From contig JBEKFH010000011.1 in assembly GCA_050013415.1 (NCBI GenBank), positions 1 through 32,739 of the forward strand: a stretch of DNA of 32,739 nt, written 5' to 3'. The position numbers were made by a program, and so were the translations under genes. Shown here piece after piece: positions 15,430 through 22,506 of the stretch. Source of the DNA: Palsa-506 sp050013415. Lineage in GTDB: Bacteria; Actinomycetota; Actinomycetes; Streptosporangiales; Streptosporangiaceae. The notes under the pieces were generated by a model. That model made no database searches. It saw only the letters and a program-made list of their open reading frames with translations, and was not told where the DNA came from. How positions within the stretch are numbered: position 1 is the first letter of the stretch; every line of letters starts with the position of its first letter.

Positions 15430-17844
15430 CTAGCGGCGGCGGCCGGGGCTCATCCGCTGCAGCCGCCACCAGGTAAGCCCGATGAGGACGAGGGTGAGCA
15501 CGAGCGGCATCGCCATGTCCAGCAGCCAGGCGTGCGGGGTGTGACTCCACAGCGGGTCCGGCTTGGGCTCCAGGCCTGGTGGCGCGACCTGATTCAGGTT
15601 CGAGGTGGATGCCGCGGCGGCGAAGCCCCACCGGGAGGGCGAGAGCCAGGAGATCTGATCGAGGCCGGCCTTCCCGTTCAGCGGGAAGACGCCGCCGCTC
15701 AGCACCACCTGGACCAGCACCGCCACCACGAGCAGCGGCATGGTCTTGTCGGAGGAGTTGACCAGTGCCGAGATCAGCAGCCCCGCTGCCATCGACGCGA
15801 TCGCCAGCACTGCCATGGCCGCCGCGAGTTCCGCCAGCGGCAGGGACTTCAGGAACGCGCCGCTCGGCGGCAGCGGGCGGCCGGTCACGCCAATGAGCAC
15901 GAGCACGACCGCCTGAATGGCGCTGATCAGTCCCAGGACGACGAGCTTCGACCATAGGTATGCGCCGACAGATAGTCCGGCCGCTCGCTCCCGGGCATAG
16001 ATCGCCCGTTCCTTTACCAGCTCCCTGACCGCGTTGGTCACCCCGGTGAGGCAGGTCCCCAGGATCAGCACCAGCAGCACCTGCTGAGCGTTGCCGTTGT
16101 CACGCCCGGCCAGCCCGGGAGCGTCGGGAACCAGGTGGATCACGGCACCGAGGGCGATCGGCAGCAGCGCCAGCACCGCCACGTAGTTGCGATCCGAGGC
16201 GATGACCGCCATATAACGCCTGACCAGGGTGGACAGCTGGGCCAGCCGCTTCTGCGGTCGCGGCGGCGGCGGCACCTCGCGGGCAGCCGCCGCGGCCGGC
16301 AGCCGCGGCTGGCCCGCCGTGACGTAATCGGCGCAGAACGCCGAGCGGCGGTACTCCCCGGCCCAGTCCCGGTCAGGCTCGGCGTCAAAGGCCTGGAACA
16401 CCTGAGCCCAGCCGGGCTTGCCGAAATGCCGCAGGCCGTCGTCCGGCGGCCCGAAGTAGGCGACCTTGCCGCCGGGAACCAGCACCAGCAGCCGGTCGCA
16501 GACACCGAGGTTGGCGACGCTGTGCGTCACCACGATGACCGTTCGCCCGTCGCGGGCAAGGCCGGCCATCATCTCCATCACCGACATGTCAAGACCCGGG
16601 TCCAGGCCGGAGGTCGGCTCGTCAAGGAACAGAAGCGATGGCTTGGTCAGCAGCTCCAGGGCGACGTTGACGCGCTTTTGCTGGCCGCCGGAGAGCGACG
16701 ACGCGCGGGTATCGGCGTGCTCGGTCAGCGAGAGGCTGCCGAGCACTTCATTGATCCGGTGTTCCCGCTCTGCCGCGCTGGTGTCCCGGGGGAACCGGAG
16801 CTCGGCCGCGTACCGGAGCGCCCGGCGGCCGGACAACTGCGTGTGCAGGATGTTCTCCTGCGGCACCAGCCCGATCCGGTGGCGCAGCTCGGCGTAGTGG
16901 GCATAAAGGTCACGGCCGTCGTAGAGCACCGAGCCCTCGGTGGCGGGATGGGTGCCGGTCAGCGCCCCGAGCAGCGTTGACTTGCCCGCGCCGCTGGGCC
17001 CGATGACGCCAAGCAGGCAGCGCTCGCCCAGCGGGAAGCTGACGTCGTCGAGTATCACCTTGCCGCCCGGCAGCCGGACTGTCAGGCCGCGGGCATTGAG
17101 CGAGATGTCGCCAGTGTCGGTGAACTGTCTCAGCTCACCGCCGGCCAGGTGGAAGGTGGCGAGGCCAATGCCGATCACGTCACTCTCGGTGACCGCCGCG
17201 GTAGTGATCCGCCGGCCGCCCAGGTACGTGCCGTTGTGGCTGCCCAGATCGACGATCTCGTATCCGCCGCCTGCCGTCTTTCTCAGCTCCGCGTGGTGCC
17301 GGGACACGCTGAGATCCTCAAGGACGATGTCGTTGCCGTCCGCGCGGCCGATACGGAGCGCCAGGTCTGGCAGCCGCATGATCGCGGTGGGTGCCCGCTC
17401 TTCCGATTCCGGCGGCCCGGCTGGCTGCAGCATCGCGACGGACGCTGACACGGTGGCGGACGCTGACAGGGTGGCGGGCGCTGACAGGGTGGCGTCGCCC
17501 CCTGGTTCGGGCGCGACCGAGCAGGAGACAGCCGGGCCGGAGACCGGGTCGCCAAGCCGGATCTCGCAGGCATCGGCGATCTCGACTCGCTGCACGCGCT
17601 CCGGGCCGACGAACGTCCCGTTCTTGCTGCCGGCATCCTCCAGCAGCCAGTGGCCGCCCTCCAGCCGCAGGGTCGCGTGCTGCCAGGAGACCCTAGGATC
17701 ATCCACCACGATGTCCGACTGCGGATCCCGTCCCACCCGGTAGCCTGGCCCCGCCCGCAGCGTGCGATCGGTTCCCGAGGCTTGCACCAGGAGCACTGGA
17801 GTGGCATCGGCGGCATCGGCGGAGACAGCGCGCTCGACCGTCAT
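15430..17844 (-). CDS. FHA-FHA-ABC exporter, Rv1747-like
   Basis: Domains in order (804 residues): FHA-1 at 18-110 (GRDPQSDIVV, SKNGTF), FHA-2 at 160-235 (GRADGNDIVL, VSRHHAEL, SHNGTY), ABC ATPase at 250-470 with Walker A GPSGAGKST (282-290), signature LSGGQQKR (384-391) and Walker B LLFLDEPTSG, then an ABC2-type membrane domain with about six helices. The layout matches M. tuberculosis Rv1747, a phosphothreonine-regulated exporter linked to phosphatidylinositol mannosides. FHA-1 has VSWQHA, so the usual Arg after VS is Trp. The inter-FHA linker has 6-residue repeats (ATLSAP, ATLSAS, ATVSAS) rich in Thr/Ser, possible kinase sites. The frame is open to 18219, but the ATG at 17844 is chosen because FHA-1 begins soon after and a TATATT box fits a leaderless start there. 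Confidence 0.88.
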   Translation of the reverse strand: MTVERAVSADAADATPVLLVQASGTDRTLRAGPGYRVGRDPQSDIVVDDPRVSWQHATLRLEGGHWLLEDAGSKNGTFVGPERVQRVEIADACEIRLGDPVSGPAVSCSVAPEPGGDATLSAPATLSASATVSASVAMLQPAGPPESEERAPTAIMRLPDLALRIGRADGNDIVLEDLSVSRHHAELRKTAGGGYEIVDLGSHNGTYLGGRRITTAAVTESDVIGIGLATFHLAGGELRQFTDTGDISLNARGLTVRLPGGKVILDDVSFPLGERCLLGVIGPSGAGKSTLLGALTGTHPATEGSVLYDGRDLYAHYAELRHRIGLVPQENILHTQLSGRRALRYAAELRFPRDTSAAEREHRINEVLGSLSLTEHADTRASSLSGGQQKRVNVALELLTKPSLLFLDEPTSGLDPGLDMSVMEMMAGLARDGRTVIVVTHSVANLGVCDRLLVLVPGGKVAYFGPPDDGLRHFGKPGWAQVFQAFDAEPDRDWAGEYRRSAFCADYVTAGQPRLPAAAAAREVPPPPRPQKRLAQLSTLVRRYMAVIASDRNYVAVLALLPIALGAVIHLVPDAPGLAGRDNGNAQQVLLVLILGTCLTGVTNAVRELVKERAIYARERAAGLSVGAYLWSKLVVLGLISAIQAVVLVLIGVTGRPLPPSGAFLKSLPLAELAAAMAVLAIASMAAGLLISALVNSSDKTMPLLVVAVLVQVVLSGGVFPLNGKAGLDQISWLSPSRWGFAAAASTSNLNQVAPPGLEPKPDPLWSHTPHAWLLDMAMPLVLTLVLIGLTWWRLQRMSPGRRR
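17441..17494 (-). repeat. 18-bp in-frame tandem repeat, 3 copies
   Basis: Units at 17441, 17459 and 17477 differ by single bases and encode the Thr/Ser-rich six-residue repeats of the linker between the two FHA domains. Copy number changes would alter the number of potential phospho-sites without breaking the frame. Confidence 0.9.
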
Positions 17845-17850
17845 GCCCTC

Positions 17851-17856
17851 AATATA
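17851..17856 (-). promoter_or_regulatory. -10 box TATATT for a leaderless exporter transcript
   Basis: On the minus strand TATATT occupies exactly -12 to -7 relative to the A of the ATG at 17844, the normal placement if transcription starts at the start codon. A GAGGG lies only one base from the ATG, too close for a normal ribosome site. The -35 region (TTTTCC) is poor. Confidence 0.5.
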
Positions 17857-17887
17857 AAGCGACCTGCTCCCAGGGAAAATAACGACA

Positions 17888-17933
17888 TGGCTGGGACTCC
17901 GCTGTCGCTGTAACTGCAGTGGAGTCCCAGCCA
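17888..17933. promoter_or_regulatory. 13-bp perfect inverted repeat upstream of the FHA-ABC gene
   Basis: TGGCTGGGACTCC (17888-17900) and GGAGTCCCAGCCA (17921-17933) are exact reverse complements with a 20-base loop, and the loop contains the palindrome ACTGCAGT. It lies 44 bases upstream of the exporter start and 84 bases after the stop of the preceding minus-strand gene. It may be a terminator for that gene, an operator for the exporter, or both. No T-tract follows on the minus strand. Confidence 0.6.
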
Positions 17934-18016
17934 CGCCGCTGCTCATCCGGCTGTAATCCCCGCCCGCGGGTGCAGCTGCCCGTGAGCGCGGCAGGGAGGC
18001 GGCTGCCGGGCGCCGC

Positions 18017-19285
18017 CTAGCCTGGTTGGCCGGCGCGGGGCTGGCCGGCGCGGGGCTGGCCAGCGCGCGTTCCGGTACCCGGCAATGCCTGGCCGGCGAG
18101 GGCGGCGAGCAGCCCGGCGATATCGGCCGCCGCGCTCGGGCGGGACAGGCCGGCCGCCGCGGCGCGCATGGCGGCGAGGGCGGCGGGATCGCGCAGCAGC
18201 CGCCTGACCTCGGCGACAAGGTCGCGCGGCCTGGGTGCGTACCGCCCGGCGCCGGCGCTGACGACGAACTCGATGTTGCCTTCCTCCTGGCCTGGCACGT
18301 GCGAGGTCAGCAGCAGCGCAGCGGCGCAGCAGGCGGCCTCGGCGATCGTGCCCGGCCCGGCCTTGCCTGCGACCACGTCAGCGCAGCGCATCCAGTCGGG
18401 CATGTTGTCGACGAACCCGCGGACAGTCAGTCGGCTCCGCTCCGGCTGGCCAGGCCGCGCCCGGCTGTCCCGGCTCCGCTCCCGCCGGGCCAGCCGGGCC
18501 AGCCGGCGCTGCAGCACGCGGTTGCGGCCGCAGATCACGGCCACGTCAACGTCGCCGGCGTGCCTCAGCAAGGCGGCAGCGCGCCGGTAGATGCCGCCAG
18601 AGCCCTCCGCGCCGCCCGTCAGCACAACCAGGAACCGCTGCCCGTCCACCCCCAGCGACCGCCGCAGCGCGTGCCGCTCGCCGGGCCGCAGCGGATCCCC
18701 GGAGAACCCGGCGGCGACGGGGAGCCCGATCTCCACCCAGCGTCCTTCCGGCATGCCGCCCAGCGCGCAGCTGCGGCCAATCGGCGCGGACGGCACGATG
18801 ACCCGGTCGACCGCGGCGTCCCGCCACCACAGATGCGCGCTGACCAGGTCGGTGATGACGGTGATCACCAGCGCCCCTGGCGCGCCGCGGTCGCGGGCCC
18901 GCACCGCCGGCACCGCGGTCATCGGGTGGAAAGCCACGATCAGCGCGGGCTGGTTGGCCGCCACGGCATCGGCCACGCTCCGGTAGGCGGGCGACAGCAG
19001 CGTCCGGCGCGCCCAGCGCAGAGCGCGCGGCGAGCTGACGCCGCGCCACAGCATGCCCCACAGCCAGGGGGTCAGCCGGATGCCGGGGGCGTACAGGCTC
19101 ATCAGCCAGCGCAGCCGGAGCGGGGCGCCGTCGCCGCGCAGCGGATCGCAGATCACCGTGGCGAAGCGCCCCGGGCAGGCGCGGTCGAGCGCCTGGCCGA
19201 CCGCCTGGGCCGCGCTCCGGTGCCCGCCGCCGGTGTCGCCGACCAGGAACAGCAACGGCACGGGCCCAGTGCGGTTACTGGTCAT
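18017..19285 (-). CDS. MGDG-synthase-like glycosyltransferase
   Basis: The 422-residue GT-B enzyme has an N-terminal GGGHRSAA (19-26), the signature of the monogalactosyldiacylglycerol synthase N-terminal domain, and a GT28-type C-terminal domain with TGGAEGSGG, FVDNMPDWM and KAGPGTIAEAA (donor-nucleotide site). Family members transfer a sugar (galactose, glucose or similar) from a nucleotide donor to diacylglycerol or a related lipid at the inner membrane face. The C-terminus ends in three RAGQP repeats encoded by a 15-bp tandem repeat, outside the fold. The ATG at 19285 overlaps the stop of the upstream GT4 gene (ATGA), so the two are translationally coupled and likely act on one glycolipid, which one of the neighbouring exporters could move. 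The acceptor is inferred, not shown. Confidence 0.82.
   Translation of the reverse strand: MTSNRTGPVPLLFLVGDTGGGHRSAAQAVGQALDRACPGRFATVICDPLRGDGAPLRLRWLMSLYAPGIRLTPWLWGMLWRGVSSPRALRWARRTLLSPAYRSVADAVAANQPALIVAFHPMTAVPAVRARDRGAPGALVITVITDLVSAHLWWRDAAVDRVIVPSAPIGRSCALGGMPEGRWVEIGLPVAAGFSGDPLRPGERHALRRSLGVDGQRFLVVLTGGAEGSGGIYRRAAALLRHAGDVDVAVICGRNRVLQRRLARLARRERSRDSRARPGQPERSRLTVRGFVDNMPDWMRCADVVAGKAGPGTIAEAACCAAALLLTSHVPGQEEGNIEFVVSAGAGRYAPRPRDLVAEVRRLLRDPAALAAMRAAAAGLSRPSAAADIAGLLAALAGQALPGTGTRAGQPRAGQPRAGQPG
18023..18067 (-). repeat. 15-bp in-frame tandem repeat at a gene end, 3 copies
   Basis: Three near-identical 15-base units encode RAGQP three times at the C-terminus of the glycosyltransferase, six bases before the end of its stop codon. 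Confidence 0.9.
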
Positions 19286-20514
19286 CGTGATACGTCACCT
19301 GGCCCGGCCGCCGTCAGCAGGCCATAGAGCGATTCCCACTCCGCCAGCCGGTGGCGAGCCTCGTGGCCGCCGATGATCCGCAGGCTCTCCGCGGCCGTCG
19401 CGGCCCGCAGGCCCGGGTCGGACACGAGAATGTCCAGGCAGGCCGCGAACTCCTCGCTGCGGCCCGGGGGGGCGAGGAACCCGTTGCGTCCGTGCCGGAC
19501 GAGTTCGGCGAGCGCATAACGGTCGGCGGCGACCACAGGCAGGCCGGCAGCCATCGCCTGCATGGTGGTGAGGCTCTGCAGCTCCGCCTCCGAGGCGATG
19601 GCGAAGACATCAGCCAGCCGGTACAGGCCCGGCAGATCCGGTTCGGGGACGAAGCCGAGGAAGCTCACCTGCCCGGTCAGGCCCAGCCGCCCGGCCCTGG
19701 CCCGCAGGGCGGCCTCGTCCGGGCCGGTGCCGGCGATCGCCAGATGCACGTCCCGGGTAAGCCGGGCCACCGATTCCAGCAGCACGTCGACCCGCTTCTC
19801 CGGACTGAGCCTGCCAACCGACAGGATCAGCGGACGGCCGTGCGGAAGGCCGTATCGATCGCGGAGCCGCTCGTCGGCCGGCCCGGGCGCGTACATGCGA
19901 AGGTCGACGCCGTTCGAGATGGCCCGTGACGGTACCCGCAATCCCCGGCCGCGCAGCAGCTGCACTGCGGTCGCTGTGGGCGCCGTGACATGGCTGCATC
20001 TGTTCGAGAACCCGACGATGTAGAAGTAGAAAAGAGCATCGAATACCCGCGACCGCCGCCTCAGCGACGGCCGGGCATTCGCCGGCAGGTAATGGTTCGT
20101 GTACACCACCGGTATCCCCAGCCTGCGTGCCGCGGCGAGGGCCGCGACGCCGAGCGTCACCGGCGAGTGGATGTGGATGACATCGGGCGCGAACGCGGTG
20201 ATCAGCCGGCGGGCCGCGGCACCGGGAACCACCGCCAGCCGCATGCCCTGGTACCACGGCCACGGCAACGAGCCGCAGCGGAGCACGCTCACCCCCTCGC
20301 CGGCATCCAGGGGGCCCTCGCCGGCATCCGGGAAGCCCTCGCCGTCATCCGGGGGGTTCTGCTCGGCAGCCATGCTGCCGCGCCATCCCGGGCTCGGCGC
20401 CAGCAGGGCCACCCGGTGCCCCCGCCGCGCCAGTCCGAGCGCGAGCGCCCGGGTGACGGAGGGAACGCCGCCTACCATCGGGGCGTACTGGTCAGTGACG
20501 ACCATAATGCGCAT
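19282..20514 (-). CDS. GT4 glycosyltransferase, lipid-glycosyltransferase-like
   Basis: The 410-residue GT-B enzyme has an N-terminal DQYAPMVGGVPSVTRALA (acceptor-side Gly-rich loop), a middle SNGVDLRMY, the donor-domain opening LSVGRLSPEKR, and the C-terminal donor motif. The pattern resembles the SQD2/DGDG/PimB side of family GT4. The usual E-x7-E motif reads E311...Q319, with the second Glu replaced by Gln. Residues about 53-73 hold a three-unit insertion (DDGEGFP, DAGEGPL, DAGEGVS) encoded by a 21-bp tandem repeat. The ATG at 20514 follows GGAAGA. The stop overlaps the next gene's start, and an ABC exporter permease ends 30 bases upstream on the same strand. It probably adds a sugar to a membrane lipid; acceptor unknown. 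Confidence 0.85.
   Translation of the reverse strand: MRIMVVTDQYAPMVGGVPSVTRALALGLARRGHRVALLAPSPGWRGSMAAEQNPPDDGEGFPDAGEGPLDAGEGVSVLRCGSLPWPWYQGMRLAVVPGAAARRLITAFAPDVIHIHSPVTLGVAALAAARRLGIPVVYTNHYLPANARPSLRRRSRVFDALFYFYIVGFSNRCSHVTAPTATAVQLLRGRGLRVPSRAISNGVDLRMYAPGPADERLRDRYGLPHGRPLILSVGRLSPEKRVDVLLESVARLTRDVHLAIAGTGPDEAALRARAGRLGLTGQVSFLGFVPEPDLPGLYRLADVFAIASEAELQSLTTMQAMAAGLPVVAADRYALAELVRHGRNGFLAPPGRSEEFAACLDILVSDPGLRAATAAESLRIIGGHEARHRLAEWESLYGLLTAAGPGDVSR
20295..20357 (-). repeat. 21-bp in-frame tandem repeat, 3 copies
   Basis: Units at 20295, 20316 and 20337 share CCTCGCCG and encode an acidic Asp-Ala-Gly-Glu-Gly type insertion in the N-terminal domain of the GT4 enzyme. Confidence 0.9.
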
Positions 20515-20544
20515 ACGACGTCTTCCGGTCGGTCGCCGGCGCGG

Positions 20545-21402
20545 TCAGTGCCTGGCCCGGCGAACATACAGCCATACCGCCAGCGGTGCCAGCACGGCGA
20601 TGAGCGCCGCCGACCAGAGTGCCGACGCGAGCTCAGGGTGCTGCATCGGCCAGGAGCTGATGGCCGCCGCTGGGTCGGGATTACCCAGCAGCTGCCGGCA
20701 GGCCGCCGCCAGCACGCTGACCGGATTCCAGTTCGCGATGTCCCGCAGCCAGGGCGTCAGGTGAGCCGTGGAGATAAAAGCGTTGGAGGTGAGCGACAGG
20801 GGCACGATGACGGTCAGCCCCACCGCCTGCGCCGACTCCGCGCCGCGGGCCAGCATGCCGACGCATGCGCCTGCCCAGGCAGCCGCGTAAGCGAACAGCA
20901 GGGCGAGCCCGAGGGCGAGCAGCACGTCCGCCGGCCCGCGGTGAATCCGCCAGCCCACGAGAAGACCGCTCGCCGCGGTGATCGCGGCGGCTACCAGGGT
21001 CATGGCGAGATCGGCCAGCGTACGGCCCGCCAGCACGGCAGCGCGCGACATCGGGAGCGACCGGAACCGGTCGATGAGCCCGCTGGACAGATCCACCGCG
21101 AGCCCGATGGCGGTGCCCTGCGCGGTGCCGCCCATGTTGATCGCGAAGATGCCGGCGATGAGGTACTCCCGGTAGTTTCCGTGCCCCGGAAGGATGATGG
21201 CTCCGTTGAACACATAACTGAACAGGAGAACGAAGATCAGCGGCTGGACGGTGACATTCAGCAACTGCTCCGGGGTGGTAGCGATCCGCGCCAGGGTGCG
21301 CCAGGTCAGCACCCGCACATCGGTGAGCGCCCAGCGCAGCTCCTGCGGCCACGCCGCGATGCGGCCGGCCCGCGCCGGCTGGCTGCCGGTGCTGGCGCTC
21401 AC
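20545..21402 (-). CDS. ABC-2 type exporter permease, DrrB-like
   Basis: The 285-residue protein has a cytoplasmic N-terminus, then six hydrophobic helices between about residues 45 and 280. The phrases RTLARIATTPEQLLNVTVQP (the coupling helix region) and SLPMSRAAVLAGRTLADL (ABC-2 signature region) are typical of the DrrB/ABC-2 permease family that exports lipids and lipophilic antibiotics. It pairs with the ATPase just upstream. The frame is open to 21612, but the GTG at 21402 is chosen because it has GGGGAG about nine bases upstream and sits in a GTGA overlap with a 13-codon ORF created by a 38-bp duplication. Four genes in this minus-strand series look like one transport and glycosylation unit. 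Confidence 0.85.
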   Translation of the reverse strand: MSASTGSQPARAGRIAAWPQELRWALTDVRVLTWRTLARIATTPEQLLNVTVQPLIFVLLFSYVFNGAIILPGHGNYREYLIAGIFAINMGGTAQGTAIGLAVDLSSGLIDRFRSLPMSRAAVLAGRTLADLAMTLVAAAITAASGLLVGWRIHRGPADVLLALGLALLFAYAAAWAGACVGMLARGAESAQAVGLTVIVPLSLTSNAFISTAHLTPWLRDIANWNPVSVLAAACRQLLGNPDPAAAISSWPMQHPELASALWSAALIAVLAPLAVWLYVRRARH

Positions 21403-21472
21403 GCGGCACGCTCCCCGGCCGGCCCGGTGCTGGCGCTCACGCGGCACGCTCCCCGTCCGGCCCGGTGCTGGC
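21386..21472. repeat. 38-bp tandem duplication across the ATPase/permease junction
   Basis: Copy A (21386-21423) and copy B (21424-21461) differ at one base, and a third partial copy follows (21462-21472). Each full copy carries, on the minus strand, GGGGAG, the GERAA codons and GTGA. The ATPase stop lies in copy B and the permease start in copy A. Confidence 0.95.
21399..21440 (-). CDS. 13-codon ORF generated by the junction duplication
   Basis: GTG at 21440 overlaps the ATPase stop (GTGA), and the frame MSASTGPAGERAA ends in a TGA that overlaps the permease GTG at 21402 (again GTGA). Its first six residues equal the permease N-terminus and its last five equal the ATPase C-terminus. It has the same GGGGAG spacing as the permease start. 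It probably serves only to keep translation coupled across the duplication. Whether the peptide is made or stable is unknown. Confidence 0.4.
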   Translation of the reverse strand: MSASTGPAGERAA

Positions 21473-22408
21473 CTCCCGGCGGGTGAGCGCATGGAAGACG
21501 TCGGTGAGGGACGGCTGCCGCAGAGCGATGTCGTCAACCTCGATCCCCGCCGCGTCGAGGACCCGTACCACGTCGGTGACGAGCCCGGCGCGCGGAAAGA
21601 CAGGCACTTCAAGCGACCCGCCCCCAGGAAGCCGCCGGACAGGGCCAGCGGCGTGGCAGCACAGGATCTCGGCCGCCCGGGTCAGCGCGGCGGCCGGGAT
21701 GGTCAGCATCAGGTGCGCGGTGCCCACCCGGGCCTTGAGCTCGGCCGGCGTCCCCTCGGCCGTGACACGGCCGCCGTCGATGACGCAGATCCGGTCCGCG
21801 ATCTGGTCGGCCTCCTCCAGGTACTGGGTGGTCAGCAGCAGCGTGGTGCCGTCGGCGACCAGCCCGCGGATGACCCCCCACAGGGCCAGCCTGTTAAGGG
21901 GGTCGAGCCCCGTCGTCGGCTCGTCGAGGAAGAGGACGCTGGGCCGGCCGAGCAGGCTGGCCGCGAGATCGAGACGGCGCCGCATGCCGCCGGAGTAGGT
22001 GCGCACCGGCCGCCGGGCGGCGTCCTGGAGGTCGAACCGGGCCAGCAGCTCGGCCGCGCGCCGTTTCGCCTCCCGCCGCGGCAGCCGGCTCAGCTCACCG
22101 ATCATGACGAGGTTGGACCGGCCGGTCAGGCACTCGTCAACCGAGGCGTACTGCCCGGACAGGCCGATGCGGCGGCGGACCGCGTGACCGGCCGCCACGA
22201 CATCGTGGCCGGCTACCCTGGCCCAGCCGGCATCGGGGCGCAGCAGGGTGGCGAGCATCCGCACGGCGGTGGTCTTGCCGGCCCCGTTCGGCCCGAGCAG
22301 GCACATCGTGGACCCGGCCGGGACGCTCAGGTCCAGCCCGGTCAGGGCGCGCGCGGAGCCGAACGACTTGGCGAGCCCGCGGGCCTCGATCATCGGTGGC
22401 GCATGCAC
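21437..22408 (-). CDS. ABC exporter ATPase, DrrA-like
   Basis: The 323-residue nucleotide-binding protein has Walker A GPNGAGKTT (about 39-47), signature YSGGMRRRLDLA, Walker B VLFLDEPTTGLD and a switch region TTQYLEEAD. The TTQYLEEAD form and the C-terminal extension of about 90 residues are characteristic of the daunorubicin-resistance ATPase (DrrA) group, which drives export of lipids and hydrophobic drugs with a DrrB-type permease. Here the permease is encoded directly downstream. The GTG at 22408 has AGGA upstream; an ATG at 22393 is possible. The C-terminal EASTGPDGERAA is itself partly duplicated in the junction repeat. The start region is divergent from the glycosyltransferase at 22507, with 98 bases between. 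Confidence 0.88.
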   Translation of the reverse strand: MHAPPMIEARGLAKSFGSARALTGLDLSVPAGSTMCLLGPNGAGKTTAVRMLATLLRPDAGWARVAGHDVVAAGHAVRRRIGLSGQYASVDECLTGRSNLVMIGELSRLPRREAKRRAAELLARFDLQDAARRPVRTYSGGMRRRLDLAASLLGRPSVLFLDEPTTGLDPLNRLALWGVIRGLVADGTTLLLTTQYLEEADQIADRICVIDGGRVTAEGTPAELKARVGTAHLMLTIPAAALTRAAEILCCHAAGPVRRLPGGGSLEVPVFPRAGLVTDVVRVLDAAGIEVDDIALRQPSLTDVFHALTRREASTGPDGERAA

Positions 22409-22436
22409 AATGGTTTTCCTGTCATAACGGACGGTT

Positions 22437-22465
22437 GCCCGGCCCGTGCCGCGATCCGGCCGGGC
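22437..22465. promoter_or_regulatory. Inverted repeat in the divergent glycolipid promoter region
   Basis: GCCCGGCC (22437-22444) and GGCCGGGC (22458-22465) are exact complements with a 13-base spacer, in the 98-bp space between the divergent ATPase and GT4 genes. It could be a shared operator or simply a GC-rich hairpin; GC-only arms like these arise easily by chance here. Confidence 0.3.
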
Positions 22466-22506
22466 CTGGCGCTGGGCGGTGCCCAGATGAACAGCGGAGC
22501 GGGCAT

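Noticed and set aside
17845..18219. N-terminal extension of the FHA-ABC exporter by 125 residues
   Set aside because: The extension is Pro/Ala/Arg-rich shadow sequence crossing the inverted repeat and the end of the neighbouring gene. FHA-1 begins soon after the ATG at 17844.
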